From Aurantimonas manganoxydans SI85-9A1 (GTDB taxonomy: Bacteria > Pseudomonadota > Alphaproteobacteria > Rhizobiales > Rhizobiaceae): a stretch of DNA of 64,000 nucleotides. The notes below the pieces were generated by a model. That model ran no database searches. It was not told the DNA's origin and saw only the letters and a list, made by a program, of their open reading frames with translations. Where the stretch lies: positions 2,395,903-2,459,902 of the forward strand of contig NZ_CH672387.1 of NCBI RefSeq assembly GCF_000153465.1. The letters run 5' to 3'. Every line of letters begins with the position of its first letter. Within the stretch, counting starts at the first letter, position 1. The translations under genes and the position numbers were made by a program. Of the stretch, positions 27,863 to 36,974 are shown piece after piece.

Positions 27863-28984
27863 ATGAGCAAGCTCGCGACGCTTCAGGTGCTACGCGGTCT
27901 GGCTGCGGTCACGGTCGTGGTCGATCACGCCATCCTGCGGCAGGCCGAGTGGTCGCAGACGTCGAAGACCGTCGTGCGTGCAGCCGAATACAGCGGCGCA
28001 TTGGCGGTCGCGGTCTTCTTCGTGATCAGCGGCTTCATCATGCTCCACACCAGCGCGCGCAGCTACGGCGCGCCCGGTGCGGTCCGGGTCTTCCTGGTCA
28101 AACGCCTGTGGCGGATCGTGCCGCTCTACTGGATCGCGACATCGCTCGAACTCGTCCTGCGGCTGCGGGCCGGCGCGGAGGTGACCCTCGACCGGGTGCT
28201 CGCCGCTTATCTGTTCGTCCCCTACCCGGTCGCACAGGGCGAGTACATGCGGCCCCTCCTGGGGGTTGGCTGGACACTCAACTACGAGATGTTCTTCTAC
28301 CTGCTCTTCGCCGCCTCCCTCGCCCTGCCCATCCGCCGCGGCCTCCCGCTGCTGTTCGCTGCCCTCCTTTCGATCGTCGCGCTCGGGGCGTTCTTCATCA
28401 CGCCGCTGAACGACGTCTCGCCGCCTCACACGATCCTGAACTTCCTCAGCGAACCGATCATCCTGCTGTTCCCCGCCGGGATGCTGGTCGCGCTTCTGAA
28501 CAAGTCCGGCTGGCTACCCGTCATTCCCGGAGCCCTGGCGATCATCCTGCTGCTGCTTGGCGAAAACCTTCTCGGATTTTCGCTCTTCGTCGACCGGACT
28601 CCGGCACCCTTCGTCTGGTGGGGCGCGACCTGGGTCGTGTGCGCGATCGCCATCGGCCTGAGCGTGGCCGCCCGCGAGGCACAACGCCCGACGCCCGTCT
28701 TGCGCTCGGGCGTCTGGCTCGGTGACGTCAGCTACGCCCTCTACCTCTTCCATTTCTTCACGATCGTGGCCGCCGAAAAGATCTGGTGGTCGCTGTTCGG
28801 CGTCGCGCACAGCCAGATCGCCTTCGTCGCCTTTGCGACCGCCGCGTCGATCGCCGCGGCCGGTGTCATCCACTTGGCCGTCGAGCAGCCGATCATGCGG
28901 CTGTTGCGCGGTCGCAGCGTTGCCTCCAGGCCCATCCCTCAGACGGCTCTCGCCAGCTTGATGCGCAATTCCGGGGGCTCCTGA
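27863..28984 (+). CDS. Membrane acyltransferase (Acyltransferase_3, ExoZ-like)
   Basis: A 373-residue protein with about ten transmembrane helices beginning MSKLATLQVLRGLAAVTVVVDHAIL. It holds the Arg and the catalytic-type His of acyltransferase family 3, then VFFVISGFIMLHT and RLWRIVPLYWIAT. Such enzymes O-acetylate exopolysaccharide sugars; ExoZ does this for succinoglycan. GAGGCGG precedes ATG 27863, which lies 7 bases after the upstream stop. It probably acetylates the repeat unit made by this cluster. Confidence 0.88.
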   Translation: MSKLATLQVLRGLAAVTVVVDHAILRQAEWSQTSKTVVRAAEYSGALAVAVFFVISGFIMLHTSARSYGAPGAVRVFLVKRLWRIVPLYWIATSLELVLRLRAGAEVTLDRVLAAYLFVPYPVAQGEYMRPLLGVGWTLNYEMFFYLLFAASLALPIRRGLPLLFAALLSIVALGAFFITPLNDVSPPHTILNFLSEPIILLFPAGMLVALLNKSGWLPVIPGALAIILLLLGENLLGFSLFVDRTPAPFVWWGATWVVCAIAIGLSVAAREAQRPTPVLRSGVWLGDVSYALYLFHFFTIVAAEKIWWSLFGVAHSQIAFVAFATAASIAAAGVIHLAVEQPIMRLLRGRSVASRPIPQTALASLMRNSGGS

Positions 28985-29033
28985 TGCGCGGCCTCTGTCT
29001 CCCCTCCCGATGCAACCAGCGAAAGTAGCGATC

Positions 29034-29909
29034 ATGCGTCATGCCACCTGGACCGCCATCGAAGGCAATTCGGTCGCCATGGAAGCCTACCGGGCCTATC
29101 GGCGCCTGCCCGGCATCGTGCGCGCGCCGGCGCGCTGGCTCGTCGCCCCGCGCTGGCACGCTGCCTGCGCCTATGTCGTCGGCCGCTCCGGCGGGCGCGT
29201 GGTGGACGGGCCCTTCGAGGGCATGAAGCTGCGGCTCAGCGCCGTATCGAGCCGCCATCTCCTCGGCTACATCCTGGGGACGCAGGAACTCGAACTGCAC
29301 GGGGTCGTCGAGGACATCATCGCCCGGGGATACCGCAACATCATCAATGTCGGCGTGGCCGACGGCTATTACGCCATCGGCTTCGCCCGCCGCATGCCGG
29401 CCGCCCGCATCATCGGCTTCGAGGGTCTGCCGGAACATCACCCGCTGGTGCGAAGCGCGGCCGAGGAGAACGGCGTCTCCGACCGGATCGTCCTGCGCGG
29501 CTTCTGCGAGACGCACGACCTCGATCGTGCGCTCGACGAAACCGGCCCGGGCAGCCTCATCCTCTGCGATATCGAGGGCGGCGAGAAGGCCCTCCTCGAC
29601 CCGAGCCTCACGCCGGCCTTGGCCCAGGCCGATCTCCTCGTAGAGACCCATGACGGCCTCGTGCCCGGCTGCACCCGGACGCTGATCCAGCGCTTCGAGA
29701 AGACCCACGACATCCTCTCCATCTTCGCCGAACCGCGGACGGCGGCGGATTTCCCGTCGGAAAAGCTGCCGGCCCTGGTGAAACTGGCGCCGAGGACGGC
29801 GGTCGAACTGATGAACGAGCGCCGGACCGGCGTGCAGGAATGGCTCTACATGACGGCCCATGCGCGCGTCGGCCTTACCGACGGCTACGGGGAGCACAGG
29901 CTTTCATGA
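29034..29909 (+). CDS. Methyltransferase-like protein of the exo cluster
   Basis: A 291-residue protein. The central part reads NIINVGVADGYYAIGFARRMPAARIIGFEG, then CDIEGGEKALLDP and DLLVETHD. This is the layout of a class I SAM methyltransferase close to the FkbM type. No membrane helix or signal peptide is seen. Start choice is open: ATG 29010 and ATG 29034 are both possible and neither has a strong ribosome binding site. A sugar O-methyltransferase is the likely role from context. Confidence 0.7.
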   Translation: MRHATWTAIEGNSVAMEAYRAYRRLPGIVRAPARWLVAPRWHAACAYVVGRSGGRVVDGPFEGMKLRLSAVSSRHLLGYILGTQELELHGVVEDIIARGYRNIINVGVADGYYAIGFARRMPAARIIGFEGLPEHHPLVRSAAEENGVSDRIVLRGFCETHDLDRALDETGPGSLILCDIEGGEKALLDPSLTPALAQADLLVETHDGLVPGCTRTLIQRFEKTHDILSIFAEPRTAADFPSEKLPALVKLAPRTAVELMNERRTGVQEWLYMTAHARVGLTDGYGEHRLS

Positions 29910-30967
29910 AGCTGCTCCTCGCCAGCGGTACCCCGCATCTGCCCCAGCTCTCGGGCGGGCTGGAAGTCAACTCGCATCTGGCGGCCCTGGAACTGACCCG
30001 CCGCGGCCACCGGGCCTCCGTGCTCGCCAAGCTCTCGGTGCGCGACGGCTTCGGCATGACCCGCTTCATGGCGAATTGTCTCGCCCGGCGGGACGTCTCC
30101 CGCGACCGCAAACTGGGCTACGACGTCTATCGTTCGATCCGTCCCTGGCGCGACCTGCGGGGCCTCGACCGGCCGGACATCGTCGTTGTGCAGAACGGCA
30201 ACATGGTGGAGATGGGGCGCAATTTTCGCCGCGACGGCATCGCCAGCGTTGCGTATCTGCACGGACTGGAATTCGAAAGCGGCCCGCGTGCCTGGCAGGG
30301 CGCGGCGGCCGACCTGCCGTTCTCACACTACATCGCGAATTCGGAATTCACCGCCGACAAGTTCCAGCGGCGGTTCGGTATCCGGCCAAGCATCATCCCG
30401 CCGATCTTTCCGGCCGGCGAATACCGGACGGTGCCGCGCGCGCGCAACGTGACCTTCATCAACCCGGTGCCGGTCAAGGGACGCGATCTCGCCTTCGCCA
30501 TCGCCGAACGCTGCCCCGAGATTTCCTTTCTCTTCGTGCGTGGCTGGCCCCTCTCGGGCAAGGCCGAGGCGGCGCTGCGCCGCCGGGCGGAGGCGCTGGG
30601 AAATGTCCATCTTCTCGACCGGCAATCGGCAATGAAGCCGGTCTACGAGCAGACACACATCCTCCTTGCCCCGAGCCAGTGGGAAGAGACTTGGGGCCGC
30701 GTCGCCAGCGAGGCGCAGTTCAGCGGCATTCCGGTGCTGGCAAGCCTGCGTGGCGGCCTGCCGGAAGCCGTCGGCCCCGGGGGCCGGCTTCTGGCACACA
30801 ACGCCCCGGCCGACCTCTGGGCCGAGACGCTGCGCCACATGTGGCATGACGAACACGAGCATGCGCGCCTCAGCGAGGCCGCCTTCGCGCATGCGGCGCG
30901 GGCCGAGATCGATATTCGCGAGCAGACGGACCGCCTGGTCGCGATCGCCGAGGCGGCGGCCGCATGA
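29906..30967 (+). CDS. GT4-type glycosyltransferase
   Basis: A 353-residue GT-B transferase. It begins MKLLLASGTPHLPQLSGGLEVNSH, with the Gly-rich acceptor loop, and carries IVVQNGNMVEMG and ANSEFTADKFQRRFGI. The GT4 donor motif LLAPSQWEETWGRVASEAQFSGIPVLAS follows near residue 250. Its ATG overlaps the upstream stop (ATGA). It is the last gene of the first plus-strand block, converging on the GH16 gene. Confidence 0.87.
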   Translation: MKLLLASGTPHLPQLSGGLEVNSHLAALELTRRGHRASVLAKLSVRDGFGMTRFMANCLARRDVSRDRKLGYDVYRSIRPWRDLRGLDRPDIVVVQNGNMVEMGRNFRRDGIASVAYLHGLEFESGPRAWQGAAADLPFSHYIANSEFTADKFQRRFGIRPSIIPPIFPAGEYRTVPRARNVTFINPVPVKGRDLAFAIAERCPEISFLFVRGWPLSGKAEAALRRRAEALGNVHLLDRQSAMKPVYEQTHILLAPSQWEETWGRVASEAQFSGIPVLASLRGGLPEAVGPGGRLLAHNAPADLWAETLRHMWHDEHEHARLSEAAFAHAARAEIDIREQTDRLVAIAEAAAA

Positions 30968-31035
30968 GCCCCCGGCTGGTCCCTTACGGCGCGCGGCAGG
31001 ACCGCACTTCGGCGGGCCTGCCGGCCACGGGCGGC

Positions 31036-31860
31036 CTACTCGCCCGCCAGCCGCCAAGCCTTCACGTAATCGACCTCCATGACCGAGGGATCCGGGGCGT
31101 CTTCGATGGGCCATCCCGCGCCGAGGCCGAGATCGACGAGCATGTAGAAGCTGCCGTCGCCAAGCTCGACCGGAGTCGGCTGCGACCAGACCTTCCGGCC
31201 ATTGAAATAATAATCGATGGTCATCGGCCCGACAGCCACCCCGTAGGTGTGGAAGCCGGAATAGAGGCTGCTCTCGGACACAGGGACATGTCCGGTGGCA
31301 CTGCGGCTGTTTTCCGGAACCTGCCGGTCCCAGACATGCAGCGACGCGCTGTAGCGGGCCGGCTCGTGGCCGTAATGCTCGACAGCATCGACCTCGATGG
31401 TGCGCGCCTCGTTGCGGTCGATCAGCCAGAAGGCCGGCCAGGTTCCGGCACCTTCGGGGAACCGCGCCCGCATCTCGAAATAGCCGTAGAGAAGGCTGAA
31501 CCCATCGCCTTTTGGATCGGCGGACGCGAGAAGGCCGGATTCCCACTTGCCGGCCTCGTCGCGGCGCGCCTCGATGCTGAGCACGCCATCCTGGACGGTG
31601 AACGGAAATCCCTCGCGCGGATCGACGAATTTGGCGTCGCCGAAATCCCCGTTCCAGGGCGTGTGGGCGATCCAGCGGGTGCCCGGTCCCCAGGCGGACA
31701 CATCGAGGGCGTCGAAATTGTCCTCGAAGACCAGTTCCGCCCCTTCCAGATCGATGCGCTCGCCAAAAAATTGGTCGAGTGCGCCCGTATAGGCAGCGAG
31801 GCCGGCAGCGGCGGCAAGCCCGACCGCCGTAACGGAAAGAACGCGGACGAAGAACGCCAT
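31036..31860 (-). CDS. GH16 endo-beta-glycanase (ExoK-like)
   Basis: A 274-residue family 16 glycoside hydrolase with an N-terminal signal or anchor helix (MAFFVRVLSVTAVGLAAAAGLAAYTGA). The core has ELVFEDNFDALDVSAW, YGYFEMRARFPEGAGTWPAFWLI and the catalytic EVDAVEHYG, in which the two Glu of ExDxxE are nucleophile and acid/base. It ends MEVDYVKAWRLAGE. ExoK of Sinorhizobium cleaves nascent succinoglycan to lower its molecular weight, and this gene sits in the equivalent place. ATG 31860 is chosen so that the signal peptide is N-terminal. Confidence 0.9.
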   Translation of the reverse strand: MAFFVRVLSVTAVGLAAAAGLAAYTGALDQFFGERIDLEGAELVFEDNFDALDVSAWGPGTRWIAHTPWNGDFGDAKFVDPREGFPFTVQDGVLSIEARRDEAGKWESGLLASADPKGDGFSLLYGYFEMRARFPEGAGTWPAFWLIDRNEARTIEVDAVEHYGHEPARYSASLHVWDRQVPENSRSATGHVPVSESSLYSGFHTYGVAVGPMTIDYYFNGRKVWSQPTPVELGDGSFYMLVDLGLGAGWPIEDAPDPSVMEVDYVKAWRLAGE

Positions 31861-31879
31861 CAAATCGGACCTTCCATTG

Positions 31880-31899
31880 CTGCGCACCGTTGTGCGCAG
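31880..31899. promoter_or_regulatory. Perfect 8-4-8 palindrome in the GH16/flippase divergent gap
   Basis: CTGCGCAC-CGTT-GTGCGCAG at 31880-31899 lies 20 bases upstream of the GH16 start and about 90 bases upstream of the flippase gene. The rest of the gap (31900-31965) is very AT-rich, with TATAATC near 31922. This is a candidate operator shared by the two divergent genes; no regulator is identified. Confidence 0.5.
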
Positions 31900-31986
31900 A
31901 TATTCACTACGCGAGTATCGAGATATAATCAACAATATTTTAGTATATTATCTGAATTATACTTCACCCCACGGAGGATGTAGTGG

Positions 31987-33531
31987 ATGCCTGATGCCCT
32001 CCTGAAGAAATCGACGGGATCGGCCATTGCCGGCGCGGCGACGTTGCTGGCAGGTTTCGTCAGCACGGTGGTCGTGGCCAACCTGCTCGGTGTCGAAGGC
32101 GCCGGGCTCGTTGCCTTGGCGGTGTGGCTGTCGGTGGTCCTGGCCCCGGTCATCGACGGAGGGACGTCGCTGAGCGTGCTGCGTTTCTTCGCCGACCGGT
32201 CCGGGCGCGAAGACCATCGGGGCGCTCGGGCGCTTGCCGGCTTCCTGTTGCGCCGGCTCCTCGGCTTCGCGGCGGTCGCGGCAAGCGCCGCGGTCGCTGT
32301 TGCCGTGCTCGCGCCGGGCCCCGCACGCGACGCGATCGCTACGCTGTTTCCTGCCGTCGACACGCGCACCGCGACCGCACTGGTCTCGCTGGTCGTCGCC
32401 CTGACCGTGGCCCAGGCTCTCGCCACCTTCACCATCAGCTACCATCGCGGTGCCCAAGCCTTCAGTTCGCTGGCAAAGATCGCGGCCCTCGCCTTCGTCC
32501 TGCAGGTCGCGGCCGTCACGATCGGCACGCTTCTCTACGGCGCGACCGGCGCTGTCGCCGGCTATGTCCTCGGCCAGACGACGCTGGCGCTCTTCGCACT
32601 GCCGCTCGTCCTGCACCGCGGGCCGCTCGATCGGGCCCTGAAGCGCGAGATCTGGCAATACGGGCGCTACGCTTGGGCCGCGAACATGTGCAACATCTTC
32701 GTCTGGTCGCGGATGGAGATCCTGTTCCTGCAGCTCTCCTGGGGGGCGGCCGAGGTCGGGTTGTTCAGCGTGGCGATCGCACTGTCGGCGCTCGCCTCGC
32801 AGGGCCCCCTGCTTCTGACCAGTGCTTTCCTGCCGGTCCTGGCCGGCCACAACAGCCGTGGCGACCGCGGCGCCGTGCAGACGGTGTTCTCCAACGGGAC
32901 CGCCATCGTGGCGCTGCTGGCCCTGCCGGCCTGCTTTGGCATGGCGGCCGTTGCCCAGCCGATGATCGTGCTGCTCTACGGGTCGGATTTCGCCGCCGCC
33001 GGAACGGCCTCCGCGATCATCCTCGTCGCGGCCGCGATCTCGGTCTCCTCGACGATCGGCACCCATCTGGTCAATGCGCTCGGTCGTAGCGATTTCATCT
33101 TCTGGTCGTCCATCGCCGGAGCGGTCCTGGCCGTGGCGCTCGGCTTCCTGATCATCCCCGAATTCGGTCTCGTCGGTGCGGCGCTGACCCGCGCCTCGGT
33201 GCAGATCGCCGCCGTCATGCTCGGCATCTGGTTCATCACCCGGCGCCTGAGATACGCCTATCCCTTCGCCCGCCTGATCCGCCTGACCCTGGCCGCCGCT
33301 GCCCCGGCCGGCGCCGCATTCGCGGCCACTCAACTGGTCGCCGGGCCGCTCGGCCTTCTGGAGGCGATCCTCGCGGGTTTCGTGGTTTATCCGCTTTCGC
33401 TTCGGCTCTTCGGGGCTCTTGGCCCGGATGAACGCGCCGCGATCATCCATTTTGCAGAGCGCTTTCCGCCCTTTTCCCGTCCCGCGGCCAACGCCTTCGT
33501 GTCGTTTCTCGCGCCCGCCCATCAATCCTGA
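31987..33531 (+). CDS. Wzx-type polysaccharide flippase
   Basis: A 514-residue membrane protein with 12-14 predicted helices. It starts MPDALLKKSTGSAIAGAATLLAGFVSTVVVANLLG, a typical MOP-superfamily polysaccharide export start. It also has FVWSRMEILFLQLSWGAAEVGLFSVAIALSAL and LLYGSDFAAAGTASAIILVAA. It flips the undecaprenyl-linked repeat unit across the inner membrane for the polymerase. GGAGG lies 9 bases before ATG 31987. Context with ExoY, ExoQ and ExoP homologues makes a Wzx/Wzy pathway clear. Confidence 0.88.
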   Translation: MPDALLKKSTGSAIAGAATLLAGFVSTVVVANLLGVEGAGLVALAVWLSVVLAPVIDGGTSLSVLRFFADRSGREDHRGARALAGFLLRRLLGFAAVAASAAVAVAVLAPGPARDAIATLFPAVDTRTATALVSLVVALTVAQALATFTISYHRGAQAFSSLAKIAALAFVLQVAAVTIGTLLYGATGAVAGYVLGQTTLALFALPLVLHRGPLDRALKREIWQYGRYAWAANMCNIFVWSRMEILFLQLSWGAAEVGLFSVAIALSALASQGPLLLTSAFLPVLAGHNSRGDRGAVQTVFSNGTAIVALLALPACFGMAAVAQPMIVLLYGSDFAAAGTASAIILVAAAISVSSTIGTHLVNALGRSDFIFWSSIAGAVLAVALGFLIIPEFGLVGAALTRASVQIAAVMLGIWFITRRLRYAYPFARLIRLTLAAAAPAGAAFAATQLVAGPLGLLEAILAGFVVYPLSLRLFGALGPDERAAIIHFAERFPPFSRPAANAFVSFLAPAHQS

Positions 33532-33567
33532 CGCCACGCCTTCCGGCGATCGATCAAGAGGTGCCCC

Positions 33568-34947
33568 ATGTTCACCCACCGTTCGACCACATGCAGCGTC
33601 CGGGCCAGCAGCCGGATGCGCTGGCTCTCCGGCCTTCTGGCGTTTCTCGCGGTCATCCTGTCCTCTGGACACGCAGCTCAGGCCGAGTCGCGCTCCGCCT
33701 ACAGCCTCGTCGGCGACGACAAGGTGAAGGTGACCATCGTGGACTGGCGGTCGGGCGAAGGTGAATACCGGGAATGGGAGGCACTGGGCGGTGTCTACCG
33801 CATCGACGCCGTCGGCCGAATTGCGATCCCTCTCGTCGGCGAAGTGGACGCGGCGGGCGTGACGACCAGCGAACTCGCCGATCGGATCGCCGGCAAGCTC
33901 GCCGGCCGATCGTCCACCGGCAAGCCGCCGTCCGTATCGGTGGAGATTTCGGAATACGGCCCGATCTACGTCACGGGCGAGGTCGAGAAGCCAGGGCAAT
34001 ATCCGTTCGCGCCCGAACTCACCGTGATGAAGGCTGTGAGCCTGGCCGGCGGCTTGCGCCGTCCCTCGGATCCGGCTGAATCCCGCGTCGAGCGCGAACA
34101 GATCCAGTCGGCCCGCACCCTGAAGGAAGGCCAGATCGACCGGAACGACCTCCTTGTCCGCCAGGCTCGCTTGCGCGCAGAACTCGCTAGCGAAGACGAT
34201 TTTGCCGTGCCCGAGGCGATTGTCGGCGCACCCAACGTCGAACAGATCGTGGCCGACGAACGCTCCTTTCAGAGACTTCGCTGGACCGAGTTTCAGGGTA
34301 AGCTCGAGGCTGCGCGTAGCCTGAAGGCGCTCTTTGCCGAGGAAATCGACTCGCTCGTCGCCAAGATCGCGTCGCAGGAGGAACAGGTCGCGCTCGTCGG
34401 CCGTGAACTCAAGAGCATCAGCGATCTCGTCCAGCGCGGACTGACGGTGTCGTCGCGTGAATTCGGCCTGCAGCGGATCGTGGCGGAATCACAGAGCCAG
34501 CTTCTGGATCTTCGCGTAGCCCTCACCCGCGCGCGGCAGGCGCAGGAGCAGGCCGAGCGCAGCCTGACGGAACTGGCGAACGAGCGCAATTCCCAGATTC
34601 AGTCGGAACTGGGCACGATCGCCACCCAGCTTCGGAAGGCCGAGCTCGCGATCCGCATTGCAGGCTTGATGATGGACGAGACAGCCTACTTTTCCGCTCG
34701 CCTGGATGCCGGTGACGCTGAGAATAGCACCCGGATCGCCTACCGGATCACACGGAAGAACGCCGCAGGAGGACAAGCGGTCATTGCCGCCGATCCGCAG
34801 ACGATCATAGCGCCCAGGGATCTGGTCGAGGTGATCACGATGCCCCACGGGGCATCGACCTCCGCGGTCGATGGAGGAACGGGAAACAGTCCTCAGGCAG
34901 CCGACAGGCTCACGAGACCGAATTCAGGCGCGGCCGGGCCGAGCTGA
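33568..34947 (+). CDS. Polysaccharide export protein (ExoF/Wza-like, SLBB domain)
   Basis: A 459-residue exported protein: signal peptide to about residue 41 (ILSSGHAAQA), an export domain (YSLVGDDKVKVTIVDWRSGEGEYREWEALGG, YRIDAVGRIAIPLVGEV), then an SLBB-like segment (VYVTGEV-type motif at GPIYVTGEVEKPGQYPF). A long coiled coil of about 230-350 follows, characteristic of the ExoF branch. No lipobox Cys is present, unlike Wza. It likely forms or links to the outer-membrane export pore for the exopolysaccharide. GAGGTG precedes ATG 33568. Confidence 0.88.
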   Translation: MFTHRSTTCSVRASSRMRWLSGLLAFLAVILSSGHAAQAESRSAYSLVGDDKVKVTIVDWRSGEGEYREWEALGGVYRIDAVGRIAIPLVGEVDAAGVTTSELADRIAGKLAGRSSTGKPPSVSVEISEYGPIYVTGEVEKPGQYPFAPELTVMKAVSLAGGLRRPSDPAESRVEREQIQSARTLKEGQIDRNDLLVRQARLRAELASEDDFAVPEAIVGAPNVEQIVADERSFQRLRWTEFQGKLEAARSLKALFAEEIDSLVAKIASQEEQVALVGRELKSISDLVQRGLTVSSREFGLQRIVAESQSQLLDLRVALTRARQAQEQAERSLTELANERNSQIQSELGTIATQLRKAELAIRIAGLMMDETAYFSARLDAGDAENSTRIAYRITRKNAAGGQAVIAADPQTIIAPRDLVEVITMPHGASTSAVDGGTGNSPQAADRLTRPNSGAAGPS

Positions 34948-34959
34948 CCGCGCGCCTTG

Positions 34960-35292
34960 TCAGTGCGTGGGTTGTTCGGACTTGGCGTCGGGACGGGGCG
35001 TTGCAGCCTTGCCTGGAAACCAGGAACCGGAATCCCTGCTCGCGGATCTCGATACGCCCGGCTTGCTTCGCATCCGATCGGTCAATCCGGCATGCACCAG
35101 GAGGCCGGCGAAATAAGCGACCTGCCCGGCCAGATAGAAGATCAGAACGGCGAAGAGACTGGTGCCCATGGCCAGGGTGGCGACGAGCTTGGCTGCCAGT
35201 AGAATCGTGAGAAAGATCGCGAAACCACCGATACGCAGTTTGAAGCCGGCTGCAAAGCAGACGGCACTGACTGCAATCAACTCCCAGGGCAC
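34960..35292 (-). CDS. Small membrane protein (110 aa), possible ExoX/SyrA-like regulator
   Basis: A 110-residue protein with two or three hydrophobic helices (about 1-80: VCFAAGFKLRIGGFAIFL, LAKLVATLAMG-like and LIFYLAGQVAYFAGLLVHAG) and a polar, basic C-terminal tail. It converges on the exoF-like gene with only 12 bases between stops. Small two-helix proteins with a QVxYF motif occur in rhizobial exo clusters as inhibitors of the ExoY step (ExoX, SyrA). The resemblance is weak, so that role is only a possibility. Confidence 0.6.
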   Translation of the reverse strand: MPWELIAVSAVCFAAGFKLRIGGFAIFLTILLAAKLVATLAMGTSLFAVLIFYLAGQVAYFAGLLVHAGLTDRMRSKPGVSRSASRDSGSWFPGKAATPRPDAKSEQPTH

Positions 35293-35966
35293 ATCTTCCT
35301 CCAGCGGCTTGGTGCGGCCCGGTTCTGCCGAGCGCGTGCCTTATTCCCCACAGCATACTATATTTCTTCAGATACCGTTACAATTTTGAACCGTTGTCAT
35401 AATTGTCGGCACTGTTCCGTTACGTCGCAGGGCTCCAAACGCAACGTCGAACCGCAGCATCTGCGGCCCAAGCGTCCAATCCAGACAAAACCCCATTTGC
35501 GCGATCCACCGGCATTAGCCGAGGATTCCCCTCGCGCAAGATGCTCGCTTCCGCATGGCGCAAACAGCCATGGTTTCCCGCCACGTCGTCGGACGGAAAG
35601 ACTGCATTTCCCGCATCACTTCGCCGAAAAACAGACTATGACACCCAAGCTTGGCGCAATTCAGGCCGAGACTTGAGATCATCGCAATCAAATGATTATC
35701 GCGCGAGAATCAGCACACGCAAAGGTGGCATTTTGTAGGGGCTCGAACCTCCCGGCGATCTGGGGAGCGTCCCGCCGGTCTGGAGACCGATGGATCGCAG
35801 AAGGCCATCGCCGACATCTTTTCGCAGCCAGTGGTGCGCGGGTATCCGAGAACCGTGGAATGCCGGAACGCATATCGAACGCGATCCTAAGACCGTCGCT
35901 CAGGTTAATCGATGATATCGGGATTTGTCAGCGATGCTTCCACGCCGCGCAACTCGCTGGCGCTGC
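35293..35966. other. Intergenic region between the small membrane protein gene and galE
   Basis: About 670 bases with no supported gene. 35345-35410 is AT-rich and probably holds the promoter of the small membrane protein. A sequence near 35745 contains GGTTCGAGCCCC on the minus strand, like a tRNA T-loop, but no cloverleaf can be drawn. Confidence 0.4.
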
Positions 35967-36974
35967 TCAGAGCGTACTGCGTGACGCGTCAGCCCCTAGG
36001 AGATTGCTCTTTGTGTGCCAGCGCCATGCGCTCTCGATGCTCGAAGCAAGATCGTGTTGCGGCTGCCAGCCAAGAACGTCCCGCGCGCGCCGGTTGTCGG
36101 CCAACAAGATGGAGGGGTCCCCTGGACGCCTGTCTGCCCTGCGGGTTTTGACCGGACGGCCGGAGACCAACGCCACTGTCTCCACAAGTTCGGCGACCGA
36201 GGTTCCGGTCCCCGTCCCCAAGTTCAGGGCCACGCTTGCCCCATCGTTCAAAAGATACTCGACGGCGCGGACATGAGCATCGGCGAGATCGATGACATGA
36301 ACATAGTCGCGGATGCACGTGCCATCGGCAGTGTCGTAATCGTCGCCGAAAATCGTGAAACAGTCACGCTGGCCGAGCGCGGTCTCGATCACCAGCGGCA
36401 CCGCATGCGTCTCAGGGGTATGCCATTCACCGATGCGCGCCTCGGGGTCCGCTCCGGCCGCATTGAAATAGCGGAGGATGGCGCAACGGATCCGGTCCAG
36501 CCCGGAAAGATCACGCAGGATATGCTCGACGAGGAGCTTGCTCCAGCCATACGGACTGATCGGGGCCTGGACGTGATCTTCGGTCAGCGGAGTGAACTGA
36601 GGAATTCCGTAGGTGGCGCAGGTCGAGGAGAAGACGATCTTGTCCACGCCCGCCGCTTCGGCCGCGGTGATGAGCGACAGCGTTCCCGAAACGTTGTTGT
36701 CGTAGAATGCGAGAGGATCGCGCACTGACTGTGCGACCTCGATCAACCCGGCGAAATGGATAATGGCGTCCGGCTGATACTGACTGAACACGCTGCGCAG
36801 CCGGTTCGTATCTCGAATGTCGCCCTGTTCGAACGCCCCCCATCTCACGAACTCAGCATGACCGTTTGACAGATTGTCGTACACGACTGCCTCGTAGCCA
36901 CGCTCGGCGAGCAGCAGGCATGTGTGGGCACCAATATACCCGGCGCCACCGGTGATCAGGACTCTTTTGGTCAT
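35967..36974 (-). CDS. galE: UDP-glucose 4-epimerase GalE (ExoB)
   Basis: A 335-residue extended short-chain dehydrogenase that interconverts UDP-glucose and UDP-galactose. It has the NAD-binding ITGGAGYIGAHTCLLL at the N-terminus, YDNLSNGH, the catalytic Ser/Thr region VFSSTCATYG and the catalytic YGWSK. It ends with RRPGDPSILLADNRRARDVLGWQP. ATG 36974 is used; an in-frame ATG 18 bases upstream (36992) is also possible. It supplies UDP-galactose to the ExoY-type initiator and perhaps other transferases. It is on the opposite strand to the main exo arm and ends the cluster. Confidence 0.93.
   Translation of the reverse strand: MTKRVLITGGAGYIGAHTCLLLAERGYEAVVYDNLSNGHAEFVRWGAFEQGDIRDTNRLRSVFSQYQPDAIIHFAGLIEVAQSVRDPLAFYDNNVSGTLSLITAAEAAGVDKIVFSSTCATYGIPQFTPLTEDHVQAPISPYGWSKLLVEHILRDLSGLDRIRCAILRYFNAAGADPEARIGEWHTPETHAVPLVIETALGQRDCFTIFGDDYDTADGTCIRDYVHVIDLADAHVRAVEYLLNDGASVALNLGTGTGTSVAELVETVALVSGRPVKTRRADRRPGDPSILLADNRRARDVLGWQPQHDLASSIESAWRWHTKSNLLGADASRSTL

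Noticed and set aside
31957-33999. 680-codon minus-strand open frame opposite the flippase gene
   Set aside because: Antisense shadow of the Wzx and ExoF-like genes with no recognisable domain.
35735-35790. T-loop-like GGTTCGAGCCCC on the minus strand, possible tRNA fragment
   Set aside because: The surrounding bases do not pair as a T-stem and no D-arm, anticodon arm or acceptor stem can be drawn.
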